Shown: positions 25,314 through 33,580 of the stretch, piece after piece
Layout: every line of letters starts with the position of its first letter
Position numbering within the stretch: position 1 is the stretch's first letter
The notes under the pieces: generated by a model
What the model was told of the DNA's origin: nothing
What the model saw: the letters and a program-made list of their open reading frames with translations, nothing else
The model's database searches: none
Source: an uncultured Acetobacteraceae bacterium
GTDB lineage: Bacteria > Pseudomonadota > Alphaproteobacteria > Acetobacterales > Acetobacteraceae
NCBI GenBank assembly: GCA_903918315.1
Contig: CAIXEA010000074.1
Span: forward strand, 1 to 64,000
Direction: 5' to 3'
Length of the DNA: 64,000 nt
Translations under genes and position numbers: made by a program

Positions 25314-26869
25314 TTGCAGCCCGCCGCGATATGGACGTCGTTGAACCGATCGTCGCCCGAGGGAAGGTAAGGCTGCAGGTTCAAAATGCAGCCCGGCTTG
25401 GTGGCATAGACATTGGCACGCGAAATTATGGGCAGCGTCGCCGCCATTTCGGACACTTCCCGCGCCAGTTGCTGCATGACCTCGACCCGCTTCGGATCGC
25501 TTGCGGCCATACCGCGCACCTTGTTCAGCAGAGTGTCGATTTCCGGACTGGCCGCGCCCCCTGGCGCATAAGAACCACCCGTGCCCACCAGTTCATAGAC
25601 CGATTGGATCGGATCGCTGCGCCCGCCATAGCGCGCCATCAGAATGTCGCCACGGGGGGGTTGTTTGAAGAACAACGGGAATTGCGAAACATCAACGACA
25701 TCGAATTTGATCCGGATGCCGACTTCCGCGAGGTTGGCCTGCAGGGCTTCACCGACCTGACGATATTCACTGTTGTTGAGCAGAAGCTGCGTGAGCTCAA
25801 ACCCATCCTTATAACCCGCCTCAGCCATCAACCGCTTGGCCTTGGCCTGGTCGAACGGATAGCGGTTTTCGAGTTCCTTCACGTAAAAAGGCGACTTGTT
25901 CGACCAGATCTGCTGGGTCGGATGGGCACTGCCGAAAGTCAGAGCCTCGGCGATGGCTTCGCGATCGATGGCATGCATGATCGCCTGCCGGATGCGAACG
26001 TCACCCAAAGGGCCCTTTTTCAGGTTGGGGTAGATGTCCCACATGGCATTTTTCTCCACCACCTGAATGGTGAGACCGGCGCCTTTGGCTTCTGGGATCT
26101 GACGCGCATCGATCAACGCGATATTGGCCTGGCCGGATCGAAGCGCATTCAAACGGGCGCGCCCATCGGGCACGTAATGATGCTCGAACCCCGCCGGGCG
26201 GTCCTTGGTGCCGCCCCAATAGTCCTCATACCGGGTCATCAAGGTCGTCACATTCGCATCGAATTTCTTCAGCTTGTACGGGCCGGCACCGATCGCGGTC
26301 AGGCTGCCGCCGAACGCACCATCTTTCAGCGCCGCCGGGCTGATCATCATCCCCGCCGTGCCGCCAAACCAGTATTCGATCTGGCCATTCGGCGCTTTGA
26401 GCCTGATCTTGACCGTATCTTCGCCGACAGCTTCGAACGACGAAATCAGCGTGAAGGCATCGATCACCGTGCCACCCGCACGGCGGCCCAGCGCGGTGCT
26501 ACGGGCGAAATTCGCCACCACAGCCGCGGCGTTGACCGGAGTGCCATCGTGAAATTTCGCCCCCGGCCGCAGATGGAGCGTCATCTCCGTCAGATCGTCG
26601 TTCCGCGTCCAGGAATCCGCGAGGCCGGGGCCAGGCACCCCCGCATCGTCCAGCCGAATCAGCGGCTCATAGATCGCGAGCAGCGCTTCATGCGAATAGG
26701 TGCTGTTGTTCTGCGGTTCCGCCGGATCGAGCGTCTCATTGCCCGCCATGTCGTAATAAACAATCGACGCGTCAGTATTCACCGCGGCTGGCTGCGCACC
26801 CGCCTGTACCGGCACGGCAGCCACGAATGACCCCATGATAAATGCTATCGACAATGCCATTGACCGCAT
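25310..26869 (-). CDS. ABC substrate-binding protein, family 5 (first of three tandem copies)
   Basis: 519 residues, first gene of the operon, with GGGAGG nine bases before the ATG. Signal peptide ends near VPVQAGAQPA, followed by ASIVYYDMAGNETLDPAEPQNNSTYSHEALLAIYEPLIRLDDAGVPGPGLADSW. Core SBP_bac_5 elements: LHLRPGAKFHDGTPVNAAAVVANF, HYVPDGRARLNALRSGQANIALIDARQIPEAKGAG, IRQAIMHAIDREAIAEAL. Periplasmic. Three successive paralogues in front of one permease set suggest a family of related ligands. No regulator gene is adjacent. Confidence 0.92.
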   Translation of the reverse strand: MRSMALSIAFIMGSFVAAVPVQAGAQPAAVNTDASIVYYDMAGNETLDPAEPQNNSTYSHEALLAIYEPLIRLDDAGVPGPGLADSWTRNDDLTEMTLHLRPGAKFHDGTPVNAAAVVANFARSTALGRRAGGTVIDAFTLISSFEAVGEDTVKIRLKAPNGQIEYWFGGTAGMMISPAALKDGAFGGSLTAIGAGPYKLKKFDANVTTLMTRYEDYWGGTKDRPAGFEHHYVPDGRARLNALRSGQANIALIDARQIPEAKGAGLTIQVVEKNAMWDIYPNLKKGPLGDVRIRQAIMHAIDREAIAEALTFGSAHPTQQIWSNKSPFYVKELENRYPFDQAKAKRLMAEAGYKDGFELTQLLLNNSEYRQVGEALQANLAEVGIRIKFDVVDVSQFPLFFKQPPRGDILMARYGGRSDPIQSVYELVGTGGSYAPGGAASPEIDTLLNKVRGMAASDPKRVEVMQQLAREVSEMAATLPIISRANVYATKPGCILNLQPYLPSGDDRFNDVHIAAGCK

Positions 26870-26997
26870 TGATTCGTGCCTCCCTGGACGTGCTCAGCGG
26901 TGATGATCTGAGACGCTTTTTGTTGGAAACACTATGCAGGGTGGCGCGCGAGCGGTCCACTGTCGGTTCCGGACGCCAGGCAGTTTTGTCCGCACAG

Positions 26998-29685
26998 TTA
27001 ATGTTTATCGATTATCAATCGAAGCCGCGCGGTGACCTGACCCCCGCCTTGCACCTCGGATTCGAAACCGAATTCATCCAGGAGCTGTCGCATGAGCAGA
27101 TTGTCGCTGAGGACAGAGCTGACAAGCCTGCCGATCCCCCGCCCACGGGCATGGTCGATGATGGCGTGCATCATCAGCGTGCCCACACCGCGCCGGTGCC
27201 AATCGCTTCTGACCAGAATGGCCAGCTCCGCTTCGACATTGTCGGGGCCCGCGTTGGTCCGGACAACGCCAATCGGGACATCGTCTCCGGTCGCGAAGGC
27301 GATCAATGCCATTTCGCGGTCGTAGTCGATCTGGGTCAGCCTGACGAGCAAGGCGGGGACCAGGTCCTGAAGCACGCCATGATACCGCGCCCGAATATCT
27401 TCCGGCGCCAGCTTGCCATGCATCCGAACCAGATTGTCCGCATCGTCGGGCCGGATCGGGCGCAGCCGGATCGGTGTGCCGTCGCGCAGTCTGTCCGCAC
27501 GCTCCAATTCGTAGGGATAGGGCACGATCGCCGATGGAACGGCCCGGGCGGAGTCGCCAATCCGGATACGCGCATCAAGAGCGATGACACCCGCGGCATT
27601 CGCGAGGAATGGATTGATGTCCAGCTCCACGATTTCGCGATGGTCCAGCGCCAACCGCGCCACATTGACCAGCAAGCGGCTGATCGCGTCGAAATCCACA
27701 CTGGCCCGCCCCCGGAACCCGCGCAGCATGCGCGCCACCCGGGTCCGGTCAATCATCGTCCGGGCAAGTTCACCATCGAGCGGCGGCAAGGCCAGAATCG
27801 TGTCACCAATCACCTCAACCCCAACCCCGCCCTGGCCGAACAGGATGACGGGACCGAAGGTCGGATCGACGCTGACCCCGGCAATGAGCTCGAAAGCGTC
27901 GGGCCGGTGGATCATCTCCTCGACCACGAACCCTTCCAGCGGCGCCTCCGGCCGGGCCGCGGTGATTCGGGCATTCATCGCCTCCGCCGCCGCGCGGACG
28001 GACGCGGCGCCCGTCAGATTGAGCATCACCCCACCGATATCGGATTTGTGCAGAATCGCGCGCGATCGGATTTTCAGCACCACCGGCCCGCCAATCGACG
28101 CCGCGGCCGCCGCGGCTTCCTCCGCCGAGGCGACCACCAGACTGCGCACCGCCGGAATCCCGTACGCGCCAAGCACCGCCTTGACCGCCAATGGCTCCAG
28201 CCAATCCCACCCGGCGGCCAGGCCCGCGGCGAAGACCGCGCGGGCGGTGTCACGATCGGGTTCATCCTCTCCCGGACGGTGGCGCCCCGGCACCCGTACC
28301 AGATGGCGCTGATTGCGGGAGAATTCGGCCAGTTGCGCATATCCATCGACCGCCGCCGCGATGGTGTCGAACGCCGGGATGCCGGCCTGTGACAGACGGG
28401 TTCGCGCCGCGTCCGCGTCCTCCCCCCCCAGCCACGCAGCGAGAACCGCCGGCGCCGCCCCGGGGGGGCGGGCATTCCAGGCGCGGATCACACCCGCCGC
28501 CGTTTCGGGGGCCGACGACACCCCGGTCGGGCAATAGAGGGTGAGAACCGCGCTGACCGTGTCATCCGCCATCAGCGCGGACAGCGACGCCTCATATCGG
28601 GCGCCATTGGCATCGCCGATGATATCGATCGGATTGGCATGCGACCATGTCGGCGGCAGCACCTGATCCAGCGCGGCCCGGGTCGCGGGTGCGATCGCCG
28701 CGAGCGTGCCTCGGGCATCCAGCAAGGCATCAGCCGCCAGCACACCGAAGCCGCCGCCATTGGTCAGGATCGTAAGGGCCTCCCCGCGCAGGGGGCGCGT
28801 ATGCGCCAGTGTTTCCGCGGCCGCGAAGAGTTGCTCAAGACCATTGACCCGCAGCAGCCCGGCGCGGCGGAAGGCCGCGTCATAGACCGCATCCGATCCG
28901 GCCAAAGCGCCGGTATGGGACCTGGCGGCGGCCGCCGCCGCGGGATGGCGGCCGGATTTAACGACGATCACGGGCTTGTCGCGGGCTGCCGCGCGGGCGG
29001 CGGACATGAATTTCCGCGCAGATCCAATGCTCTCAACATAAAGCAGGATCGCCTTGGTCTCGGGGTCGGTGGCGACGAAATCCAGCATGTCGCCAAAATC
29101 CACATCCGCCGTCGCACCAAGGGACACCAGGTAGCGGAACCCAATCTCGTGCGCGGCCCCCCAATCCAGCAGCGCGGCCGCGACCGCCCCGGACTGGGTA
29201 AAGCAGGCGATGGGGCCGGGTCGGGCCTGTACGTGACTAAAGCTCGCATTCACCCCGGCGCCGGGCACGATCAGGCCCAGGCAGTTGGGTCCCACAATGC
29301 GCAGAAGCCCGGGGCGCGCCGCATCCAGCATCGCCTGGCTGCGGTGGGCGCCTTCCACATTGCCCCCCTCCCCAAACCCAGCGGTGATAACGACCGCGCC
29401 GGCGCAGCCACGCGCCGCCAACTGCCCGATCAGACCCGGAATAGTATCCGGCGGCGTGGCAATCACCGCCAGATCCGGCGACTCCGGCAACGAGGCGACA
29501 TCCGGCCAGACCGGGAGGCCATCGATCCGCCCCCCATGCGGATTGACCGGCATCAACATGCCACTGAAACCCGCCGCGCGCATATTGGACAGCAGCAGTT
29601 GCCCCACCGCGTGAGGCCGGGCGGAGGCCCCAATCACAGCCACTGAACGAGGGGCGAACATCCGTTCGAGATTGCGTGCCGTCAT
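26998..29685 (-). CDS. ADP-forming acyl-CoA synthetase/GNAT acetyltransferase fusion (Pat/PatZ-like)
   Basis: 895 residues. N-terminal CoA-binding domain (MFAPRSVAVIGASARPHAVGQ, VIATPPDTIPGLIGQL, GPNCLGLIVPGAG), succinyl-CoA-ligase-like domain with RSHTGALAGSDAVYDAAFRRAG near 255, an ATP-grasp part near 490-700 (GGPVVLKIRSRAILHKSDIGGVMLNL), and a C-terminal GNAT domain from about 730 (IRLRPIRPDDADNLVRMHG, ELAILVRSDWHRRGVGTLMMHAII). This is the layout of the enterobacterial protein lysine acetyltransferase Pat/PatZ. Pat is reported to have lost the synthetase catalytic His, but here the SHTG motif keeps it, so both activities may be present. Confidence 0.88.
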   Translation of the reverse strand: MTARNLERMFAPRSVAVIGASARPHAVGQLLLSNMRAAGFSGMLMPVNPHGGRIDGLPVWPDVASLPESPDLAVIATPPDTIPGLIGQLAARGCAGAVVITAGFGEGGNVEGAHRSQAMLDAARPGLLRIVGPNCLGLIVPGAGVNASFSHVQARPGPIACFTQSGAVAAALLDWGAAHEIGFRYLVSLGATADVDFGDMLDFVATDPETKAILLYVESIGSARKFMSAARAAARDKPVIVVKSGRHPAAAAAARSHTGALAGSDAVYDAAFRRAGLLRVNGLEQLFAAAETLAHTRPLRGEALTILTNGGGFGVLAADALLDARGTLAAIAPATRAALDQVLPPTWSHANPIDIIGDANGARYEASLSALMADDTVSAVLTLYCPTGVSSAPETAAGVIRAWNARPPGAAPAVLAAWLGGEDADAARTRLSQAGIPAFDTIAAAVDGYAQLAEFSRNQRHLVRVPGRHRPGEDEPDRDTARAVFAAGLAAGWDWLEPLAVKAVLGAYGIPAVRSLVVASAEEAAAAAASIGGPVVLKIRSRAILHKSDIGGVMLNLTGAASVRAAAEAMNARITAARPEAPLEGFVVEEMIHRPDAFELIAGVSVDPTFGPVILFGQGGVGVEVIGDTILALPPLDGELARTMIDRTRVARMLRGFRGRASVDFDAISRLLVNVARLALDHREIVELDINPFLANAAGVIALDARIRIGDSARAVPSAIVPYPYELERADRLRDGTPIRLRPIRPDDADNLVRMHGKLAPEDIRARYHGVLQDLVPALLVRLTQIDYDREMALIAFATGDDVPIGVVRTNAGPDNVEAELAILVRSDWHRRGVGTLMMHAIIDHARGRGIGRLVSSVLSDNLLMRQLLDEFGFESEVQGGGQVTARLRLIIDKH

Positions 29686-29828
29686 GTCGCGACCTTGGTC
29701 CCCACCCGCTGGTTTCGCAAGATACGATCAGGTGACGGCGCGCCGCATGCCCGATCCATACCCACCCTTGCACCCCAACCCGACCCAGGAGACGATGGTG
29801 GCCCCAAACCACGGAGGGAAACAAAGCC

Positions 29829-30401
29829 ATGACCGGTCGCGTCGCAATGGTCTCGCTGGAGCGAGCCGCCGAACTGGGCGCCGAAATCGGGCTGCCTGCG
29901 CCGATGGCCACGCGCTCGGCCTTTCGCACCCTCGCCAACAACCCGCCTTTGCTGAAAGCCGTGTTCGGCCAGCTGTCCACCCTGCTGCTGCACAACACCT
30001 TCGACACCCGCCTGCGCGAACTCATGATCATGCGCATCGGCTGGGTCACGGGCTCGGTCTACGAATGGACCCAGCATTGGCGGGTCGCCACCGTCGCCGG
30101 TATCCCCCCGGAAGACGTGCTGGCCGTGCGCGACTGGCAGAACTCCGACCGTCTGTCCGCCGCCGACAAAGCCATCCTGAGGGCAACCGATGAGTCGCTG
30201 GCCGGCAAAACCGTGTCCGACGCCACCTGGGCCGAGGTCACCCAGCACGTCACCGATCCCGCCCAGCAGGTCGAATTCATCGTCGCGATGGGCAACTGGA
30301 CCATGTTCTCCATCCTGTTGCGCAACCTGAAAATCCCGGTCGAAGACGGGGTCGCGATCTGGCCGCCCGACGGCGCCGTCCCCCCGAACGCGGAGGCTTA
30401 A
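29829..30401 (+). CDS. Carboxymuconolactone decarboxylase family protein
   Basis: 190 residues. The AhpD/CMD-like helical core is seen in LSTLLLHNTFDTRLRELMIMRIGWVTGSVYEWTQHWRVATVAGIPPEDVLAVRDW. The ExxxH pattern (EWTQH) is kept, but the redox CxxC of AhpD is absent, so peroxidase activity is unlikely. GGAGGGAAACAAAGCC precedes the ATG. Three bases separate its stop from the flavin oxidoreductase gene, so the two form an operon. A decarboxylase or hydratase-like role on a small cyclic acid is possible. Confidence 0.85.
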   Translation: MTGRVAMVSLERAAELGAEIGLPAPMATRSAFRTLANNPPLLKAVFGQLSTLLLHNTFDTRLRELMIMRIGWVTGSVYEWTQHWRVATVAGIPPEDVLAVRDWQNSDRLSAADKAILRATDESLAGKTVSDATWAEVTQHVTDPAQQVEFIVAMGNWTMFSILLRNLKIPVEDGVAIWPPDGAVPPNAEA

Positions 30402-30404
30402 ATC

Positions 30405-31358
30405 ATGGCCCGCACCATCGCCGCCGGCATCGGCATCATGGAATATCCCTTCGACACCGCCAGCGGTTTCTGGAAATGGGTCGATCTGTGTGAGGCAGGC
30501 GGGATCGACTCCATCTGGCAAACCGACCGTCTGGTCAGCAAGCAACCTATCCTGGAATGCATGACCGCGCTGGCCGCGATCGCCGGGCGGACGCAGCGGA
30601 TCAAGTTCGGGGTCAACGTCGTCTCCGTCGCAATGCGGGAGCCGCTGTTGCTGGCCAAACAATGCGCCACGCTGGATTTCCTGTCCTCCGGCCGGTTGCT
30701 GCCAGGCTTCGGCATCGGCAGCCCACGCGGCCCAGAATGGACATCGATGCATCTGGATCCCAAGACCCGCGGACGCAAAACCGATGAGGCTCTGGAAATC
30801 ATCGCGCGCTTATGGACCGGGGAGAAACTGGATTACGCGGGCAAATATTTCCAACTGACCGGCGCCTCCATCGCCCCCCTGCCCGTCCAGTCCGATCTGC
30901 CCATGTGGATCGGCGGCTCGTCCGACGCGGCGGTGGCGCGGACGGCGAAATATGGCACCGGCTGGCAGTCCGGCGCGGAAACCCCGGAAACCGTCGGAAA
31001 GGTCATTGCCGCCATCAAAACCGCCCTGGTCGCAGCCGGACGCACAATCGACGAGGATCATTATGGCGCCGCTCTGGCCTATCGCTTTGGGCGTTGGGAT
31101 GACGCCGGCATGCCCAAACTCGCCGCCGCCTACGAAGCCCGCACCGGCCGCGACGCCCGCGAAGCCTTTGCCATCGGCGACGCGGACCTGATCATGAACC
31201 GGCTGGCGGAATATGTAGAGGCCGGGGCATGCAAGTTCATCCTCCGCCCGGTCGCGCAGGGTGATGCCGAGATGATCGATCAGACCAAACGGCTGGTGGA
31301 GGAGATCCTGCCGCGCATGGCTGCACGCTGGCCGAAACCGGCGAAACGGGCGGCGTAA
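30405..31358 (+). CDS. LLM class flavin-dependent oxidoreductase (first copy)
   Basis: 317 residues. Luciferase-like monooxygenase TIM barrel: IGIMEYPFDTASGFWKWVDLCEAGGIDSIWQTDRL, IKFGVNVVSVAMREPLLLAKQCATLDFLSSGRLLPGFGIGSP, and LPMWIGGSSDAAVARTAKYGTGW. Binds FMN or F420; the cofactor is not readable. Co-transcribed with the CMD-like gene. A second, less similar family member follows on the opposite strand. Confidence 0.88.
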   Translation: MARTIAAGIGIMEYPFDTASGFWKWVDLCEAGGIDSIWQTDRLVSKQPILECMTALAAIAGRTQRIKFGVNVVSVAMREPLLLAKQCATLDFLSSGRLLPGFGIGSPRGPEWTSMHLDPKTRGRKTDEALEIIARLWTGEKLDYAGKYFQLTGASIAPLPVQSDLPMWIGGSSDAAVARTAKYGTGWQSGAETPETVGKVIAAIKTALVAAGRTIDEDHYGAALAYRFGRWDDAGMPKLAAAYEARTGRDAREAFAIGDADLIMNRLAEYVEAGACKFILRPVAQGDAEMIDQTKRLVEEILPRMAARWPKPAKRAA

Positions 31359-31379
31359 TCCCGCCCGTTGACGCGATCG

Positions 31380-32204
31380 CTATAACCCCTCGCCAGCCTT
31401 GGCGAAGCGTTCCACCGTCTGCAAATAGGTGTCGATATCGCGATCTTCCGGGGCGGCCATGACGTGCTGCACCCCGGCGTCGCGATACATCGCCAGCGCA
31501 TCCTTCATCTCGTCCACATTATTGGCATTAATGTTGACGCGCAGCGAAATCGTCCAGGCTTCATCCGGGCGGCCGGCGCGCAGGCGCTTGACCATGGACG
31601 CCGCGGCTTCGGGTTTTACGCGGCTGCCATGCCAGCCGTCATTGCGCAGAGCGCGGGCGATGGCGGCGTCGGAGGAACCACCGATCCAGATGGGGATCGG
31701 GGATTGGGGTTGCGGCTGGCTGCGCATGTCTTCGATGACGGCGGGAATGAATTTGGCCTCGAAGCTCACGGGATCTTCGGTCCAAACGGCGCGCATCATG
31801 GCGATGCCCTCATCCATGCGGCGGCCGCGTTCTTTGAATGGAACGCCGAGGGCGTCAAATTCCGCCTCCAGCCAGCCGACACCGCCGCCCAGGATCAAAC
31901 GGCCATTGGACAGGTTGTGCAGGGTGGCAAGCTCCTTCGCCAGAGGCAACGGATGGCGCAGCGGCAGCACCAGCACCGAGGTGCCCAACCGCACCCGGCT
32001 GGTGCAGGCAGCGGCCCAGGTCAGGGTCAGGATCGGATCCCAGAAATTGGGCGACGGCGGATAGCCGCCGGCTTTTGGTACGATGATGTGCTCACTGACC
32101 CAAACATCAGCCAGGCCGAGTGCCTCCGCCTGCATGGCGGCGCGGCGGATGGAGTCCGCGCCTGCCTTGCGGCCGATATGCGGTAGATGAATGCCGAGTT
32201 GCAT
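31380..32204 (-). CDS. LLM class oxidoreductase (TIGR03619-like)
   Basis: 274 residues. MQLGIHLPHIGRKAGADSIRRAAMQAEALGLADVWVSEHIIVPK is the classic opening of F420-type luciferase-like proteins; VRLGTSVLVLPLRHPLPLAKELATLHNLSNGRLILGGGVGWLEAEFDALGVPFKERG and PIPIWIGGSSDAAIARALRNDGWHG follow. A GGAGGCAACC site lies before the ATG. It converges with the first LLM gene, and the pseudogene for an amidohydrolase lies just upstream, so the three may once have shared a catabolic role. Confidence 0.88.
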   Translation of the reverse strand: MQLGIHLPHIGRKAGADSIRRAAMQAEALGLADVWVSEHIIVPKAGGYPPSPNFWDPILTLTWAAACTSRVRLGTSVLVLPLRHPLPLAKELATLHNLSNGRLILGGGVGWLEAEFDALGVPFKERGRRMDEGIAMMRAVWTEDPVSFEAKFIPAVIEDMRSQPQPQSPIPIWIGGSSDAAIARALRNDGWHGSRVKPEAAASMVKRLRAGRPDEAWTISLRVNINANNVDEMKDALAMYRDAGVQHVMAAPEDRDIDTYLQTVERFAKAGEGL

Positions 32205-32251
32205 GGTTGCCTCCGTTTGGTGATGCGCTGGCGGTCCCGATCAGCGCTCGC

Positions 32252-33512
32252 TTATGACAACAGCGAATCGAGCGCCATCCGATCCAATTTATGCGCCGTG
32301 CCGCCTTTCCAGATGCCGATGATCCGATTCCGATCCTGCAACACCCGCACATTTGCCACCGGATCCCCATCGACCAGCAGCAGATCGGCCAGGAACCCCT
32401 CTCGCACCAGACCCGCTTCGTCACCCAGGCCCATCAGTTCGGCCCCATAGCGGGTCGCGCATATCAGCGCCTCAGTGGGAGAATAACCGAGGTGATTCAC
32501 GAAATGCTCGATATCCCGCGCGTTCTGCCCCTGCGGTGTGCGGGCGAAGCCATAATCACCGCCGATGACGACGCGGATACCGCGCTTGTTCATCGCCCGA
32601 TAGGTGCGGCCAGCCGCTTCCAGGCCCAGGTCGAAGCCGCGCCTGACGCCCGGGTGAATCGTTCCGGGTTGCGCTTCATGCACCGCCGCGTGCAACAGGC
32701 CGATGGCGGGGCCGACGAAGACGCGGTCCTTCGCGGCTTCCAGCATGTCCAACGCCTCTTCATCGGCGTGTTCACAGTGATAGATCACGTCCACCCCAAT
32801 TCCGCACGGCGCGCTTGACGCTTTCCGCGGCGCGGCAGTGGGCGTTGACCATGCGCTGGAAGTCCCGTGCGACGGTGACGCCAGCGCGGATTTCCGCGTC
32901 GCTCATGACGGTGCGGGGCAGCGAGCCGGTCCGGGTATGATCGTCGCCGGAAATATTGAGCTTGATGCTGTCCACCCCTTCGCGCACGCACAGCCGGGCG
33001 AGTTTCGTAACCTCCACCGGCCCATCAGCCACAATGGCGAAACTGTCGCGGAACTGATGCGCCTGGCGTTCATCGCCAAGGCCGCCGGTCACGGTGATCT
33101 CCGGCCCGCAGGCCTTCAGGCGCGGTCCAGGCAGCAGCCCCGCCTCGATCGCATTGCGGATCACCACATCGATGCGCAGCTTGGCCGAAGCAGCGCTGTA
33201 GGCGCTGGTGAATCCGTGATCCAGCAGCAACGCGGCATTGCGGGCGGCTAGCAGCGTGTGCTCTTCCGGCGGGGTGTCGCCGAGGTCGGTGGCGCGGGCC
33301 CCATTGATGAAGGTGATATGGGCATGACCTTCGACCAGTCCGGGCATCAGGGTCATGCCCTTGGCGTCGATCGTATACGCGTCCGGCGCTTCGAACGCGC
33401 CTGGCGTGGCGACGGTGCGGATACGGTCGCCTTCGATCAATACATCCGCTGGAAAGGCGGCGCGACCGGTCCCGTCCCATACGCGGGTATTCTTCAGCAA
33501 GGTGCGGGACAT
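32252..33512 (-). pseudogene. Imidazolonepropionase-like amidohydrolase, single-base frameshift
   Basis: The track shows two ORFs (33584-32772 and 32794-32252) that are halves of one amidohydrolase. The first starts at the ATG at 33512 (GGAGGAAACC upstream) and carries KGMTLMPGLVEGHAHITF with the HxH metal site, ending in VKRAVRN. The second resumes with VDVIYHCEHADEEALDMLEAA, VIGGDYGFARTPQGQNARDIEHFV and EGFLADLLLVDGDP. Removing one base from AATTGGGG (about 32793-32803) restores VKRAVRNGVDVIYHCEHADE, which is the family sequence. Span 1261 bases equals 420 codons plus one base. It is either a recent loss of function or an assembly error; everything else is intact. Confidence 0.85.
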
Positions 33513-33580
33513 GGTTTCCTCCGGCCTTATGATCGCGCCCGGCCCCGATACTGAGCCGCGGCCACGCCGGGGCGCAACCC

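Noticed and set aside
26842-28392. 516-residue plus-strand ORF
   Set aside because: Antisense shadow of the acyl-CoA synthetase/GNAT gene; Arg/Pro/His-rich composition typical of shadows.
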